From Leuconostoc litchii (GTDB lineage: Bacteria; Bacillota; Bacilli; Lactobacillales; Lactobacillaceae), in NCBI RefSeq assembly GCF_008107645.1, contig NZ_SDGY01000001.1, forward strand, positions 1,143,881-1,207,880: a stretch of DNA of 64,000 bases, written 5' to 3'. The notes beneath the pieces are model-generated. The model made no database searches. It was not told the origin of the DNA and saw only the letters and a program-made list of their open reading frames with translations. Of the stretch, positions 56,393-64,000 are shown one piece after another. Each line of letters starts with the position of its first letter. Position 1 is the stretch's first letter. Both the position numbers and the translations under genes were made by a program.

Positions 56393-56788
56393 TTAACGCT
56401 TTGAGAATTGTGATGCCTTACGGGCTTTCTTCAAACCTGGCTTCTTACGTTCCTTCATACGTGAGTCACGAGTCAACAAACCTGCTGCCTTCAATGCTGC
56501 ACGGAAATCAGGATCTACTGTCAACAAAGCACGGGCGATACCGTGACGTGTTGCACCAGCTTGACCAGAATAACCACCACCGATAACGTTAACTAATACA
56601 TCATAGTTACCCAAAGTTTCAGTAACGTTAAATGGTTGCAAAACAACTTCACGCAAGTTAGCAAAAGGAATGTATTCTTCGATTGACTTGCCGTTCATTG
56701 TGATTTGGCCATTACCTGGAACCAAACGTACACGAGCAACTGAGTTCTTACGACGACCTGTGCCGGCATATTGTACTGCTGTAGTCAT
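56393..56788 (-). CDS. rpsI: 30S ribosomal protein S9
   Basis: 131 aa. [12 protein letters not shown] start and C-terminal [12 protein letters not shown]; final Arg contacts P-site tRNA. Behind rplM. Confidence 0.97.
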   Translation of the reverse strand: MTTAVQYAGTGRRKNSVARVRLVPGNGQITMNGKSIEEYIPFANLREVVLQPFNVTETLGNYDVLVNVIGGGYSGQAGATRHGIARALLTVDPDFRAALKAAGLLTRDSRMKERKKPGLKKARKASQFSKR

Positions 56789-56807
56789 AATTCAGATTCT
56801 CCTTTCT

Positions 56808-57251
56808 TTAAACTAACTTGTTGATGTCAAGTGCTTCGGGCTTTTGTGCTGCATGGCCATGTTCTGCACCTGCATACACATGCAAGTTCAAGCCTTGCTT
56901 ACGTCCCAAAGTGTTCTTTGGCAACATACCATGGATTGATAATTCAACCAACTTTTCAGGGTTGAATTCACGATAGTTTCCAGCTGTGCGAGCCTTCAAG
57001 CCACCTGGATGGTTTGAATGGTGGTAATAAACCTTATCAGTGGCCTTCTTACCAGTCAACTTAACTTCGCTTGCATTGATGATGATGACATTGTCACCCA
57101 TGTCAACATTTGGTGTAAACGTTGGCTTGTTTTTACCACGCAAAATTGAAGCTACTACTGTTGACAGACGTCCCAAAACAACGTCCTTGGCATCAATAAT
57201 ATACCACTTCTTTTCGATTTCACCTGGTTTTGCTAAAAATGTTGTACGCAT
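56808..57251 (-). CDS. rplM: 50S ribosomal protein L13
   Basis: 147 aa. [17 protein letters not shown] and [13 protein letters not shown]. Leads the rplM-rpsI operon and is preceded by an L13 leader. Confidence 0.97.
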   Translation of the reverse strand: MRTTFLAKPGEIEKKWYIIDAKDVVLGRLSTVVASILRGKNKPTFTPNVDMGDNVIIINASEVKLTGKKATDKVYYHHSNHPGGLKARTAGNYREFNPEKLVELSIHGMLPKNTLGRKQGLNLHVYAGAEHGHAAQKPEALDINKLV

Positions 57252-57273
57252 GTTTGCGCTCCTTTGATTAGTT

Positions 57274-57341
57274 GTTTACTGGCTTAGCCGTTCCTTGCTA
57301 AACATTTACAATAAGTTTCCGGGGCTTATCGTGAGGTAAAC
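57274..57341 (-). promoter_or_regulatory. L13 leader (ribosomal protein autoregulatory RNA)
   Basis: In the rplM 5' UTR, outer stem GTTTAC/GTAAAC (57336-57341, 57274-57279) encloses GATAAGC and GGCTTAGCC-type conserved parts, as in the Firmicute L13 leader. Probably binds L13 and lowers its own synthesis. Confidence 0.6.
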
Positions 57342-57388
57342 AATACCGTCTTCTATCTTAACTAAAAAAGTGTCATATGTCAATTATT

Positions 57389-57799
57389 TTAATTAAAATT
57401 AACATCTTTTTTGTAACCGTATGATGTTAGTCTAGCAGAGTGTATATGAAGCTCAAGTACAATCTCACTTTCAATATTTGGATGCCCATGCATATAGCTT
57501 TTATTGCCTATGAATAACGGTTTGATATCTGGCCATTTTTTATCAGAACGCTTCATCGTGGCATTGTTTGATTCAATACGTTCTCCATTCTCATTAAAAG
57601 GTGTCATAATCGCTACTTTATCATTCGTATCAATATCTTTTACCTTATATGATGTAGGATCAACATTAAAGTACCAAATGTTTTCATGCACTGGGCTAAC
57701 TGCAAAGCCCATAATACGCATACTTGGTTGATTATTTCTTGTAGTAGCTACAAATACTAATCCTCCCGACGCCTGAATGTATTCTTCAAAAAATGTCAC
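57389..57799 (-). CDS. PPOX-fold (pyridoxamine 5'-phosphate oxidase family) protein
   Basis: 136 aa; LVFVATTRNNQPSMRIMGF is the FMN-binding split-barrel signature. Probably an F420/FMN-type or general stress flavoprotein; substrate unknown. It sits between truA and rplM, a place usually without a gene. Confidence 0.8.
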   Translation of the reverse strand: MTFFEEYIQASGGLVFVATTRNNQPSMRIMGFAVSPVHENIWYFNVDPTSYKVKDIDTNDKVAIMTPFNENGERIESNNATMKRSDKKWPDIKPLFIGNKSYMHGHPNIESEIVLELHIHSARLTSYGYKKDVNFN

Positions 57800-57847
57800 A
57801 ATAGTTTCCCCTTAAAATAATGCTAGTTCTATTATAACAAAGATTGT

Positions 57848-58615
57848 TCAATTGTAATCAATCTCATCTAAATAAAGGCCACTGGCTGGTGCCGTAAATC
57901 TAGCCTGATTGCGATCTTTAACTTCAATTAGTCGTATAATGTCATGAATATCACGTTTTCCAGTACCAATTTCTAATAACACACCAACCATAATACGAAT
58001 TTGATTATACAGGAAAGCATTCCCCTCGAATGTGAATACAATCTCATGTTCATCGGACAATGCTATAACATCTGCTCGTGTAATTAAACGCACTGTTGTA
58101 GCTGTTTCATTTCCTGAAGCAGCGAAACTGGCAAAATCATGTTCTCCCAATAAATCGGGTAGTGCCGCCAAAATTCTATTGATATCTAAATGCCAATGAA
58201 AATGACCAGTATATTTACGTTTAAAAGGATCCTTATAATCAGTCGTTGAAACACGGTAAATGTACCGCTTGGAATGCGTATTAAAACGGGCATGAAAATC
58301 ATCGGCAACTTTTTCTACATATTTAACAACAACATCATGTGGTAATAAAGTATTCATCCCCTTACGAACACCTTCTGGATCAATGTTAAAGGGTAAATCA
58401 AAATGTATAACTTGACCAAAAGCATGGACACCCGTATCCGTACGTGATGCACCAACTACCTTAATTTCAGGAACTGGATTTTTCGCCATTTTATTCACTA
58501 CTTTATTAAGCTCCCCTTGAACTGTTCGAACAGATTCAACACCATTTTTTGTCTGTAACTGGAAACCAAAAAAATCAGCGCCATCATAAGCTATTATCGC
58601 TTTGTATCGTGGCAT
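57848..58615 (-). CDS. truA: tRNA pseudouridine(38-40) synthase
   Basis: 255 aa. YDGADFFGFQLQ and catalytic Asp in GASRTDTGVHA. Modifies the anticodon stem. Follows ecfT by 11 nt. Confidence 0.95.
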   Translation of the reverse strand: MPRYKAIIAYDGADFFGFQLQTKNGVESVRTVQGELNKVVNKMAKNPVPEIKVVGASRTDTGVHAFGQVIHFDLPFNIDPEGVRKGMNTLLPHDVVVKYVEKVADDFHARFNTHSKRYIYRVSTTDYKDPFKRKYTGHFHWHLDINRILAALPDLLGEHDFASFAASGNETATTVRLITRADVIALSDEHEIVFTFEGNAFLYNQIRIMVGVLLEIGTGKRDIHDIIRLIEVKDRNQARFTAPASGLYLDEIDYN

Positions 58616-58626
58616 TAATTCTCCCC

Positions 58627-59433
58627 TTAATATTTTATAAAAAATTTAATTGCAATAAAAAGAACCGAAAAGATAAACAAACCTGCAAAAGCCTTACTAT
58701 CCTCTGAACCATATGACAATATACGATATTTGGTACGTTGCGTAGCATCTTGAAAACCACGAACTTCCATAGCATTAGCTAAGTCTAGCGCTCGTTGAAG
58801 GGCACCAACAAATAATGGAATAAGCAATGGTACAATTGCTCTCGCTCTTTTAATAGGCCCACCAGTAGAAAAACTCATTCCACGCGATTTTTGCGCATTC
58901 ATGATTTTTTGTGTCTCATCCATCAATAATGGTACAAAACGTAATGCAATCGATAACATTAAGGCTAATTCTGCTACCGGTACGTGAAGTTTTTTTAAAG
59001 GTTTTAACAGAGATTCTAACGCATTTGCAATACTTGTTGGTGCCGTAGTCAATGTCAATATTGTCGACATCAAAATAATTAACACAAAACGAATCATAAC
59101 GTATATCGCATTTATAATTCCTGGTACAGTAATTTTCAATGGTCCAGCCTGAAACAATACTGGCTCTCCTGGCGTAAAAAATAGTTGCAAAATAATTGTG
59201 AACAAAATTAACCAAAATATTGGTTTTAATCCATCCCAGTACAATTTAAAGGGTTGCTTTGTTAAGCGAATCATCGCGAAAACAAATGCAGCCGACCAAG
59301 CATAAGTCGCCCACGAATTAGCCCACAACATTACAAAAATAAATATAAAGGTACCAATCATTTTAGTTCTTGGGTCCAGACGATGTATCCAAGAATCTCC
59401 TGGCACAAAACGGCCAATCATAATATTATTCAT
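58627..59433 (-). CDS. ecfT: ECF transporter membrane subunit EcfT
   Basis: 268 aa from ATG 59433 (GGAG upstream; earlier in-frame ATGs lie inside ecfA2). [16 protein letters not shown] start, five transmembrane helices, two coupling helices (SRG motif AQKSRGMSF). Shared vitamin-uptake energy-coupling core. Confidence 0.93.
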   Translation of the reverse strand: MNNIMIGRFVPGDSWIHRLDPRTKMIGTFIFIFVMLWANSWATYAWSAAFVFAMIRLTKQPFKLYWDGLKPIFWLILFTIILQLFFTPGEPVLFQAGPLKITVPGIINAIYVMIRFVLIILMSTILTLTTAPTSIANALESLLKPLKKLHVPVAELALMLSIALRFVPLLMDETQKIMNAQKSRGMSFSTGGPIKRARAIVPLLIPLFVGALQRALDLANAMEVRGFQDATQRTKYRILSYGSEDSKAFAGLFIFSVLFIAIKFFIKY

Positions 59434-60283
59434 GTTGGTCATCTCCATTTAACATTTTTGCTAGTTCTGTCAACAAAAGAGGCCGACGGCTTAACGAACG
59501 ACCTTTTTGACGTAATTTTTCTGCAAATTGTCCTGCTTTAGGCAAATCTAACGCAACTTCCTTAAACCATGATAAATCGCGGTTAAATATCTCAGTTGGT
59601 GTCCCTTCTGCCGCCACACGGCCGTTATTCATGACAATCATATGATCAGCAACAGCTATCACATGATCCATTTGATGGGAAATCAACACTACCAATTTAC
59701 CAGCCGATTTTAAATCACGTACAATATTAAGCAATTCATTTTGACCTTTAGGATCTAGTCCAGCGGCTGGTTCATCTAAAACAACGATATCTGGATTACT
59801 GGCTAATGTACCGGCCATGGCTACTCGACGCATTTGACCACCAGATAGTTCAAATGGTGATTTATGCCATAATTTTTCAGAAACATGCACCCGTTTCAAA
59901 GCTTCTTTTGCAGCAATTTGTGCTTCACGTTTCGAATAACCAAAATTAATCGGTGCATACATCACATCATCTAAAACGGTATTAGCAAAAAGTTGATTTT
60001 CAGGGAATTGGAAAACCATCCCCACTCGAGCACGTAAGCCTGTTAATTGCTTTTCTTTGATACCATTTGTCAAAATAAAATCATCAATAATTATTCGGCC
60101 TGATGTTGGTTTAAGTAGTCCGTTTAGATGCTGAATTAAGGTTGATTTCCCTGATCCAGTTTGACCGACAATTGCGGTTACCTGTCCATCTGGTATCGTG
60201 ACATTAATATCATGCAAAATTGGCTGAGCTAAAGTCGTACCAGCACCATAACTAAAATTTACTTGTTCAAAGTTGATAGCCAC
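59426..60283 (-). CDS. ecfA2: ECF transporter ATPase EcfA2
   Basis: 285 aa. GQTGSGKST Walker A, LSGGQMRR signature, Asp-rich Walker B ([13 protein letters not shown]). Overlaps ecfA1. Confidence 0.94.
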   Translation of the reverse strand: MAINFEQVNFSYGAGTTLAQPILHDINVTIPDGQVTAIVGQTGSGKSTLIQHLNGLLKPTSGRIIIDDFILTNGIKEKQLTGLRARVGMVFQFPENQLFANTVLDDVMYAPINFGYSKREAQIAAKEALKRVHVSEKLWHKSPFELSGGQMRRVAMAGTLASNPDIVVLDEPAAGLDPKGQNELLNIVRDLKSAGKLVVLISHQMDHVIAVADHMIVMNNGRVAAEGTPTEIFNRDLSWFKEVALDLPKAGQFAEKLRQKGRSLSRRPLLLTELAKMLNGDDQHE

Positions 60284-61077
60284 TGTATCAGTTCTCTCTC
60301 ATCCATATAATCTTCAGGCTTTTTATCTAATTGGTAAGCCAATTCATTGGCAAATGGTAGTTCTAATCCATTATCATGCAAAACCCTTCGCTGTGAAAAT
60401 ACCTTAGCGGGTGTGCCATCTAAAATTTTTCGCCCATCATTAATCACAACAACTCGATCGGCTAATGTCGCTTCGTCCATATCATGTGTAATTGTTATTA
60501 AGGTTAAATTTTGACCAAACTGTTGTTTTAGTTGCTGTAATGTTTCCATTACCGTCATTCTTCCGTCAGGATCCAGCATTGCAGTTGCTTCATCTAAGAT
60601 AATAATTTTTGGTTGTAAAGCTAGAACACTTGCTAGAGCAACACGTTGCTTTTGTCCCCCAGACAATGTATGTGGTTCACGATCTTTAAAATCTTGCATG
60701 CCAACAACCGTGAGCGCTGCATCGATTTTTTGAGGCATATCAGAACTATCCACTTTTGTATTTTCTAGTCCAAAGGCGACATCATCAGCCACAGTTGCCC
60801 CTACAAATTGATTATCTGGATTCTGAAAAACCATTCCAATTTTTGCACGTACGCGATGCACTGATTCAATACTTAATTGTTCATCAAAAACAATAATCTG
60901 TCCCTCATCTGCAACTAACAAGCCTAATATTAGTTTAGCTAGTGTAGACTTCCCTGAACCATTATGTCCAACTAAGGCAACCCATTGACCTGCTTCAATG
61001 TTTAAATTAAAGTCATTGAACAAAGGTTGTTCATCGTAGCTATATTTTAAATTGTTTATCTCTATCGCTTTAACCAT
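60259..61077 (-). CDS. ecfA1: ECF transporter ATPase EcfA1
   Basis: 272 aa. GHNGSGKST, LSGGQKQR, IIILDEATAMLDP. First gene of the ecf-truA operon. S-components are presumably elsewhere. Confidence 0.94.
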   Translation of the reverse strand: MVKAIEINNLKYSYDEQPLFNDFNLNIEAGQWVALVGHNGSGKSTLAKLILGLLVADEGQIIVFDEQLSIESVHRVRAKIGMVFQNPDNQFVGATVADDVAFGLENTKVDSSDMPQKIDAALTVVGMQDFKDREPHTLSGGQKQRVALASVLALQPKIIILDEATAMLDPDGRMTVMETLQQLKQQFGQNLTLITITHDMDEATLADRVVVINDGRKILDGTPAKVFSQRRVLHDNGLELPFANELAYQLDKKPEDYMDERELIQWLSTLNK

Positions 61078-61251
61078 TACTACTTATTTTAGCATATTTC
61101 TCTCAAAAAATTGATTGCTACTGATTATTAACATTTCTTCAACATTTTCACAAAGATTAACTCTCATAAACCTAGTAAATTACTATAAACTGGTCTATAC
61201 TAGAATAAGTAAAATGCTAATAAATAATTAATTTCACAAAGGAAGCATTCC

Positions 61252-62922
61252 ATGAGAGAAAAAAATATCGTTATCGTCGGTGCTGGATTTGGTGGCGTCT
61301 TTGCAGCCAAAACATTATCTAAAAAGCTAAGAAATCACAAAGAATACAATATTATTCTTATAGACAAGCATTCATACTTCACATATATGACTGAATTGCA
61401 TGAAGTTGCTTCTCAACGTGTTAAGCCAAAGCATGTTCAAGAAGACCTAGAACATCTGTTTTATCAAGACAAGAATGTTAAGTTATTAACGACCGAAGTA
61501 ACAAATATTGATAAAAAAGACAAAACGATAGCAACCACACAGGGTAATATTCCATATGAAAAGCTTGTTTTAGCAGTTGGTGGTCAATCAAATGATTTTG
61601 GTACCCCAGGTGTAAAAGAATATGGTTTTGAAATGTGGTCAATGGAAGAGTCTCTTAAAATCCGCAATCACATTGAAAATATTATTGGTCAAGGTGCTGC
61701 TGAACTAGATCCTGCTAAACGTGAACAAATGTTAACAATTGCTGTGGTTGGCTCTGGATTTACCGGTGCAGAATTAATGGGTGAATTTATTGAACAACGC
61801 AAAGTTTTAGCACAAACGTATAAGCTAGATGAAAATGAGATTAAGCTCGTTTTGCTTGAAGCTTCACCATCTATTTTGAATATGTTAAAAGATCGTAAAT
61901 TAGCAGACAAAGCTTTCAAATATATGGAAGACAATAATGTTGATATACGTCTAAATTCAAGAGTTACTGGTGTCGATGAAAGTGGTGTTTCTTTCCAAGA
62001 TGGATCCACACTACCAACAAAATCATTAATCTGGACTGCCGGTGTTAAAGCAAAGTCATTTATCTCTGATTGGGGATTCAAATATGGTCGTGGCGGACGT
62101 ATTGAAGCTGACGATTACATGCGAGCTACTAAAGAAGACGGTACTCCTGAACAAGATATATACGTAGCCGGTGATACTTTGTCTTATGTCGACGAAAAAA
62201 CTGGTCCTATTCCCCAAACAGTCGAAGGTGCGGAGAGCGCTGCTCGTGCAGTATCTGCTAACATTCTTGCCGACTTTGGATATGGTAAGGCAAAGAAATT
62301 TTCTGAAACTGTCAAATATCATGGATTTGCTGTTTCTATCGGATCTCATTACACTGTGGCAAGTTTGATGGGATTGAATTTCTCCGGATTCTTGGCTAGC
62401 ATCGCCAAGCATGGTATTAATCTTTTCTTTTACTCACAGATTCGTTCAGCTTATTCAATATTCCACTACATGATGGACGAGTTCTTCCGAACAGAAGACG
62501 GACGAAATCCATTTAAAGGAAGCATATCGAGGCTCGGAAATGTTTTATGGTCAACACCGTTACGCCTGTTACTAGGACTATTTTGGATATTAGTTGCTTT
62601 AGGAAATGCCGGTAATCTTAACGACTTATTCTGGCAAAATGGTATTTCTAGTTTTCTCGAAATTGTCACAGGGGCCGGAATTTTACTTGGTCTATTTACC
62701 TGGCCACTTGCTGTGTTATCAATTATTCTCACGATCATTTCCGGTGCAACACACTCTTTTGAAATAGTCCACTGGTTCATAATGTTTAGTAGTTTAGCTA
62801 TTATGAATGGTTCAGGCCGTGGATTCGGATTAGATTTCTACGTCGTACCACTGTTACAAAAAATATTTGGTGGCTTCTGGTATGGTAAAGCAAAATCAAC
62901 ATATAATGAATTAGAAAAATAA
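61252..62922 (+). CDS. Type II NADH dehydrogenase with extra C-terminal membrane domain
   Basis: 556 aa, well above the usual 400. FAD motif VIVGAGFGGVFAA near the start, NADH motif VVGSGFTGAELMGEF (about 164-178) and YVAGDTLSYVD. Residues about 430-530 add four predicted helices resembling a DoxX-like module (LLLGLFWILVALGNAGNL). Oxidises NADH and reduces quinone at the membrane. Followed by a polyprenyl synthase, so menaquinone is the likely acceptor. Confidence 0.9.
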   Translation: MREKNIVIVGAGFGGVFAAKTLSKKLRNHKEYNIILIDKHSYFTYMTELHEVASQRVKPKHVQEDLEHLFYQDKNVKLLTTEVTNIDKKDKTIATTQGNIPYEKLVLAVGGQSNDFGTPGVKEYGFEMWSMEESLKIRNHIENIIGQGAAELDPAKREQMLTIAVVGSGFTGAELMGEFIEQRKVLAQTYKLDENEIKLVLLEASPSILNMLKDRKLADKAFKYMEDNNVDIRLNSRVTGVDESGVSFQDGSTLPTKSLIWTAGVKAKSFISDWGFKYGRGGRIEADDYMRATKEDGTPEQDIYVAGDTLSYVDEKTGPIPQTVEGAESAARAVSANILADFGYGKAKKFSETVKYHGFAVSIGSHYTVASLMGLNFSGFLASIAKHGINLFFYSQIRSAYSIFHYMMDEFFRTEDGRNPFKGSISRLGNVLWSTPLRLLLGLFWILVALGNAGNLNDLFWQNGISSFLEIVTGAGILLGLFTWPLAVLSIILTIISGATHSFEIVHWFIMFSSLAIMNGSGRGFGLDFYVVPLLQKIFGGFWYGKAKSTYNELEK

Positions 62923-62933
62923 GTTATAATAAT

Positions 62934-62966
62934 AAGGTGCGAGAATTATAATTCTCGCACTTTGTA
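62934..62966 (+). terminator. Palindromic hairpin after the NDH-2 gene
   Basis: 24-nt perfect palindrome GTGCGAGAATTA/TAATTCTCGCAC (62937-62960), then TTTG. The short T tail makes it a weak terminator that may allow read-through. Confidence 0.6.
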
Positions 62967-62990
62967 CATAATGAATGAAAAGAGATTTCC

Positions 62991-63989
62991 ATGGCAATGC
63001 CAACATTACCAAAAATTTGGGAGACCTTCCCTGAGTTAAATACGCCTCTTCAAAATGTATTAACCGAAATGTCAGAAAGTTGGCACATAGGCTTTGAAGA
63101 AATTGATCGTGCTGTTCGCTCACAAGCTAGTGCAGGGAAACTTGTTCGTCCCGCATTAACATTGCTTTTCTCTGAATTGACCGATGCACCATATAATAAA
63201 AAAGCAATTGTACTGGGCTCAAGTGTAGAACTTTTGCATATGGCCACGTTAATTCATGATGATATTATTGATGAATCTAAACTTCGCCGCGGATACGAGA
63301 GTGTACAGGCACAATTTGGTAAAGATACTGCTGTTTACGCTGGCGACTACCTTCTTACCGGCATGTTATCTCTACTAAATGACGCTAATAACGCACAAGC
63401 AAATCAGCTAGCACTAGAAGCACTAAAAAAGCTTTTATTCGGTGAACTAACTCAAAAACAAAATCGTTATATAACTAGTACAAGCTTTGACAAATATCTT
63501 ACTCAGATTACAGGTAAAACAGCTGCTTTATTTAAACTAAGCGTGTTATTCGGCGCTACTAGTTCGGGAGCACTTGATGAAGATTTATTAGATGTTGTTG
63601 GTAAACTCGGAAAAAATCTCGGTATTGCGTTCCAACTATTAGATGATTATTTAGATTTTGAGTCGATTACAGAGCAGCTTTCGCTTGGTAAACCATCTGG
63701 TCAAGATGTTCGTAATGGTATTTATACAGCACCTATCATATTTGCCTTGGAAGATCAAAGTGTTAATGAGGAATTAATTGCATTATTATCTCTAAAAGAT
63801 ACAATTACCGATGAGCAGCTCATTTTGATTCACAAAATCGTTGCCGATAGTAATGCGATGTTACGACTTAACACCCTATTATCTGAATATACTGAAGAAC
63901 TTAACACCTTGCTTAATAAGCTACCAAATAAAGCGTTACAAAATAAGTTACATCATCTCGCTAATTTATTGTTACAACGTAAAAATTAA
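62991..63989 (+). CDS. Trans-polyprenyl diphosphate synthase
   Basis: 332 aa. First Asp-rich motif DDIID at 90-94, second DDYLD at 218-222. Makes the isoprenoid chain; next to NDH-2, most likely the menaquinone side chain (heptaprenyl/octaprenyl-type). Ends at the window edge, no menA seen here. Confidence 0.9.
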   Translation: MAMPTLPKIWETFPELNTPLQNVLTEMSESWHIGFEEIDRAVRSQASAGKLVRPALTLLFSELTDAPYNKKAIVLGSSVELLHMATLIHDDIIDESKLRRGYESVQAQFGKDTAVYAGDYLLTGMLSLLNDANNAQANQLALEALKKLLFGELTQKQNRYITSTSFDKYLTQITGKTAALFKLSVLFGATSSGALDEDLLDVVGKLGKNLGIAFQLLDDYLDFESITEQLSLGKPSGQDVRNGIYTAPIIFALEDQSVNEELIALLSLKDTITDEQLILIHKIVADSNAMLRLNTLLSEYTEELNTLLNKLPNKALQNKLHHLANLLLQRKN

Positions 63990-64000
63990 AAAGCACTTGT

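Overview
The window looks like chromosomal DNA of a heterofermentative lactic acid bacterium, most likely Leuconostoc; I cannot name a species. The best single clue is the D-Ala ligase at 27527-28663, which has Phe at residue 261, the known D-Ala-D-Lac ligase signature of vancomycin-resistant Leuconostoc. Low G+C, the Lactobacillales-type gene order, the DUF2969/MreB/RodA cluster and CcpA-type cre sites agree. There are no transposases, phage genes or CRISPR arrays.

Layout. 1-5 kb: start of a ferredoxin/flavodoxin-NADP reductase, a nucleoside hydrolase, proline synthesis (proB-proA), a deoxynucleoside kinase, a VanY-like carboxypeptidase and tRNA-Lys. 5.2-11.25 kb: a sucrose-use cassette (scrK, scrB, scrA, divergent scrR) bracketed by two inverted copies of a ~340-bp non-coding element that looks like a duplicated small-RNA gene with CU-rich hairpin loops and its own terminator. 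This is the most unusual structure in the window. 11.25-14 kb: ferrous iron uptake (feoA-feoB-Cys-rich peptide). 14-16 kb: galE and acyl-ACP thioesterase. 16-22.8 kb: the dnaX-recR-yaaL-tmk-darA-holB-rsmI replication/repair string with SRP RNA, an HD protein and tadA. 22.7-26.8 kb: ribosomal protein and transcription genes (methyltransferase, rplL, rplJ with leader, rplA, rplK, nusG, secE, rpmG).

26.8-33.2 kb holds a TetR regulator and cell-wall/shape genes (ddl, rodA, mreB, DUF1146, a VanZ-like protein). 33.4-39.3 kb has a ketopantoate-reductase-like enzyme, a PAP2 protein lacking its usual nucleophilic His, and the class Ib ribonucleotide reductase genes (nrdH-nrdE-nrdI-nrdF) preceded by a previously uncalled 29-codon ORF. 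39.6-46.9 kb: a CNNM/CorC-type transporter, a histidine phosphatase, a YhgE/Pip-like membrane protein, hpf, competence genes comFA-comFC and divergent yigZ, which share a symmetric -10 sequence. 47-52.2 kb: a polyphosphate operon (ppx2-ppk-ppx1) and tag. 52.3-54.9 kb: enolase and an atypical triosephosphate isomerase. 55-55.4 kb: tRNA-Leu, tRNA-Gln and tRNA-Tyr. 55.5-61.1 kb: a small HTH/membrane pair, rpsI-rplM with leader, a PPOX-fold protein, truA and the ECF transporter core (ecfT-ecfA2-ecfA1). 61.2-64 kb: NDH-2 with an extra C-terminal membrane domain plus a polyprenyl synthase, suggesting a menaquinone-based NADH oxidation module.

Functional assignments come from motif and family recognition by eye; no database search was run. 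Starts were adjusted wherever a Shine-Dalgarno (SD) sequence or family alignment favoured an internal codon.
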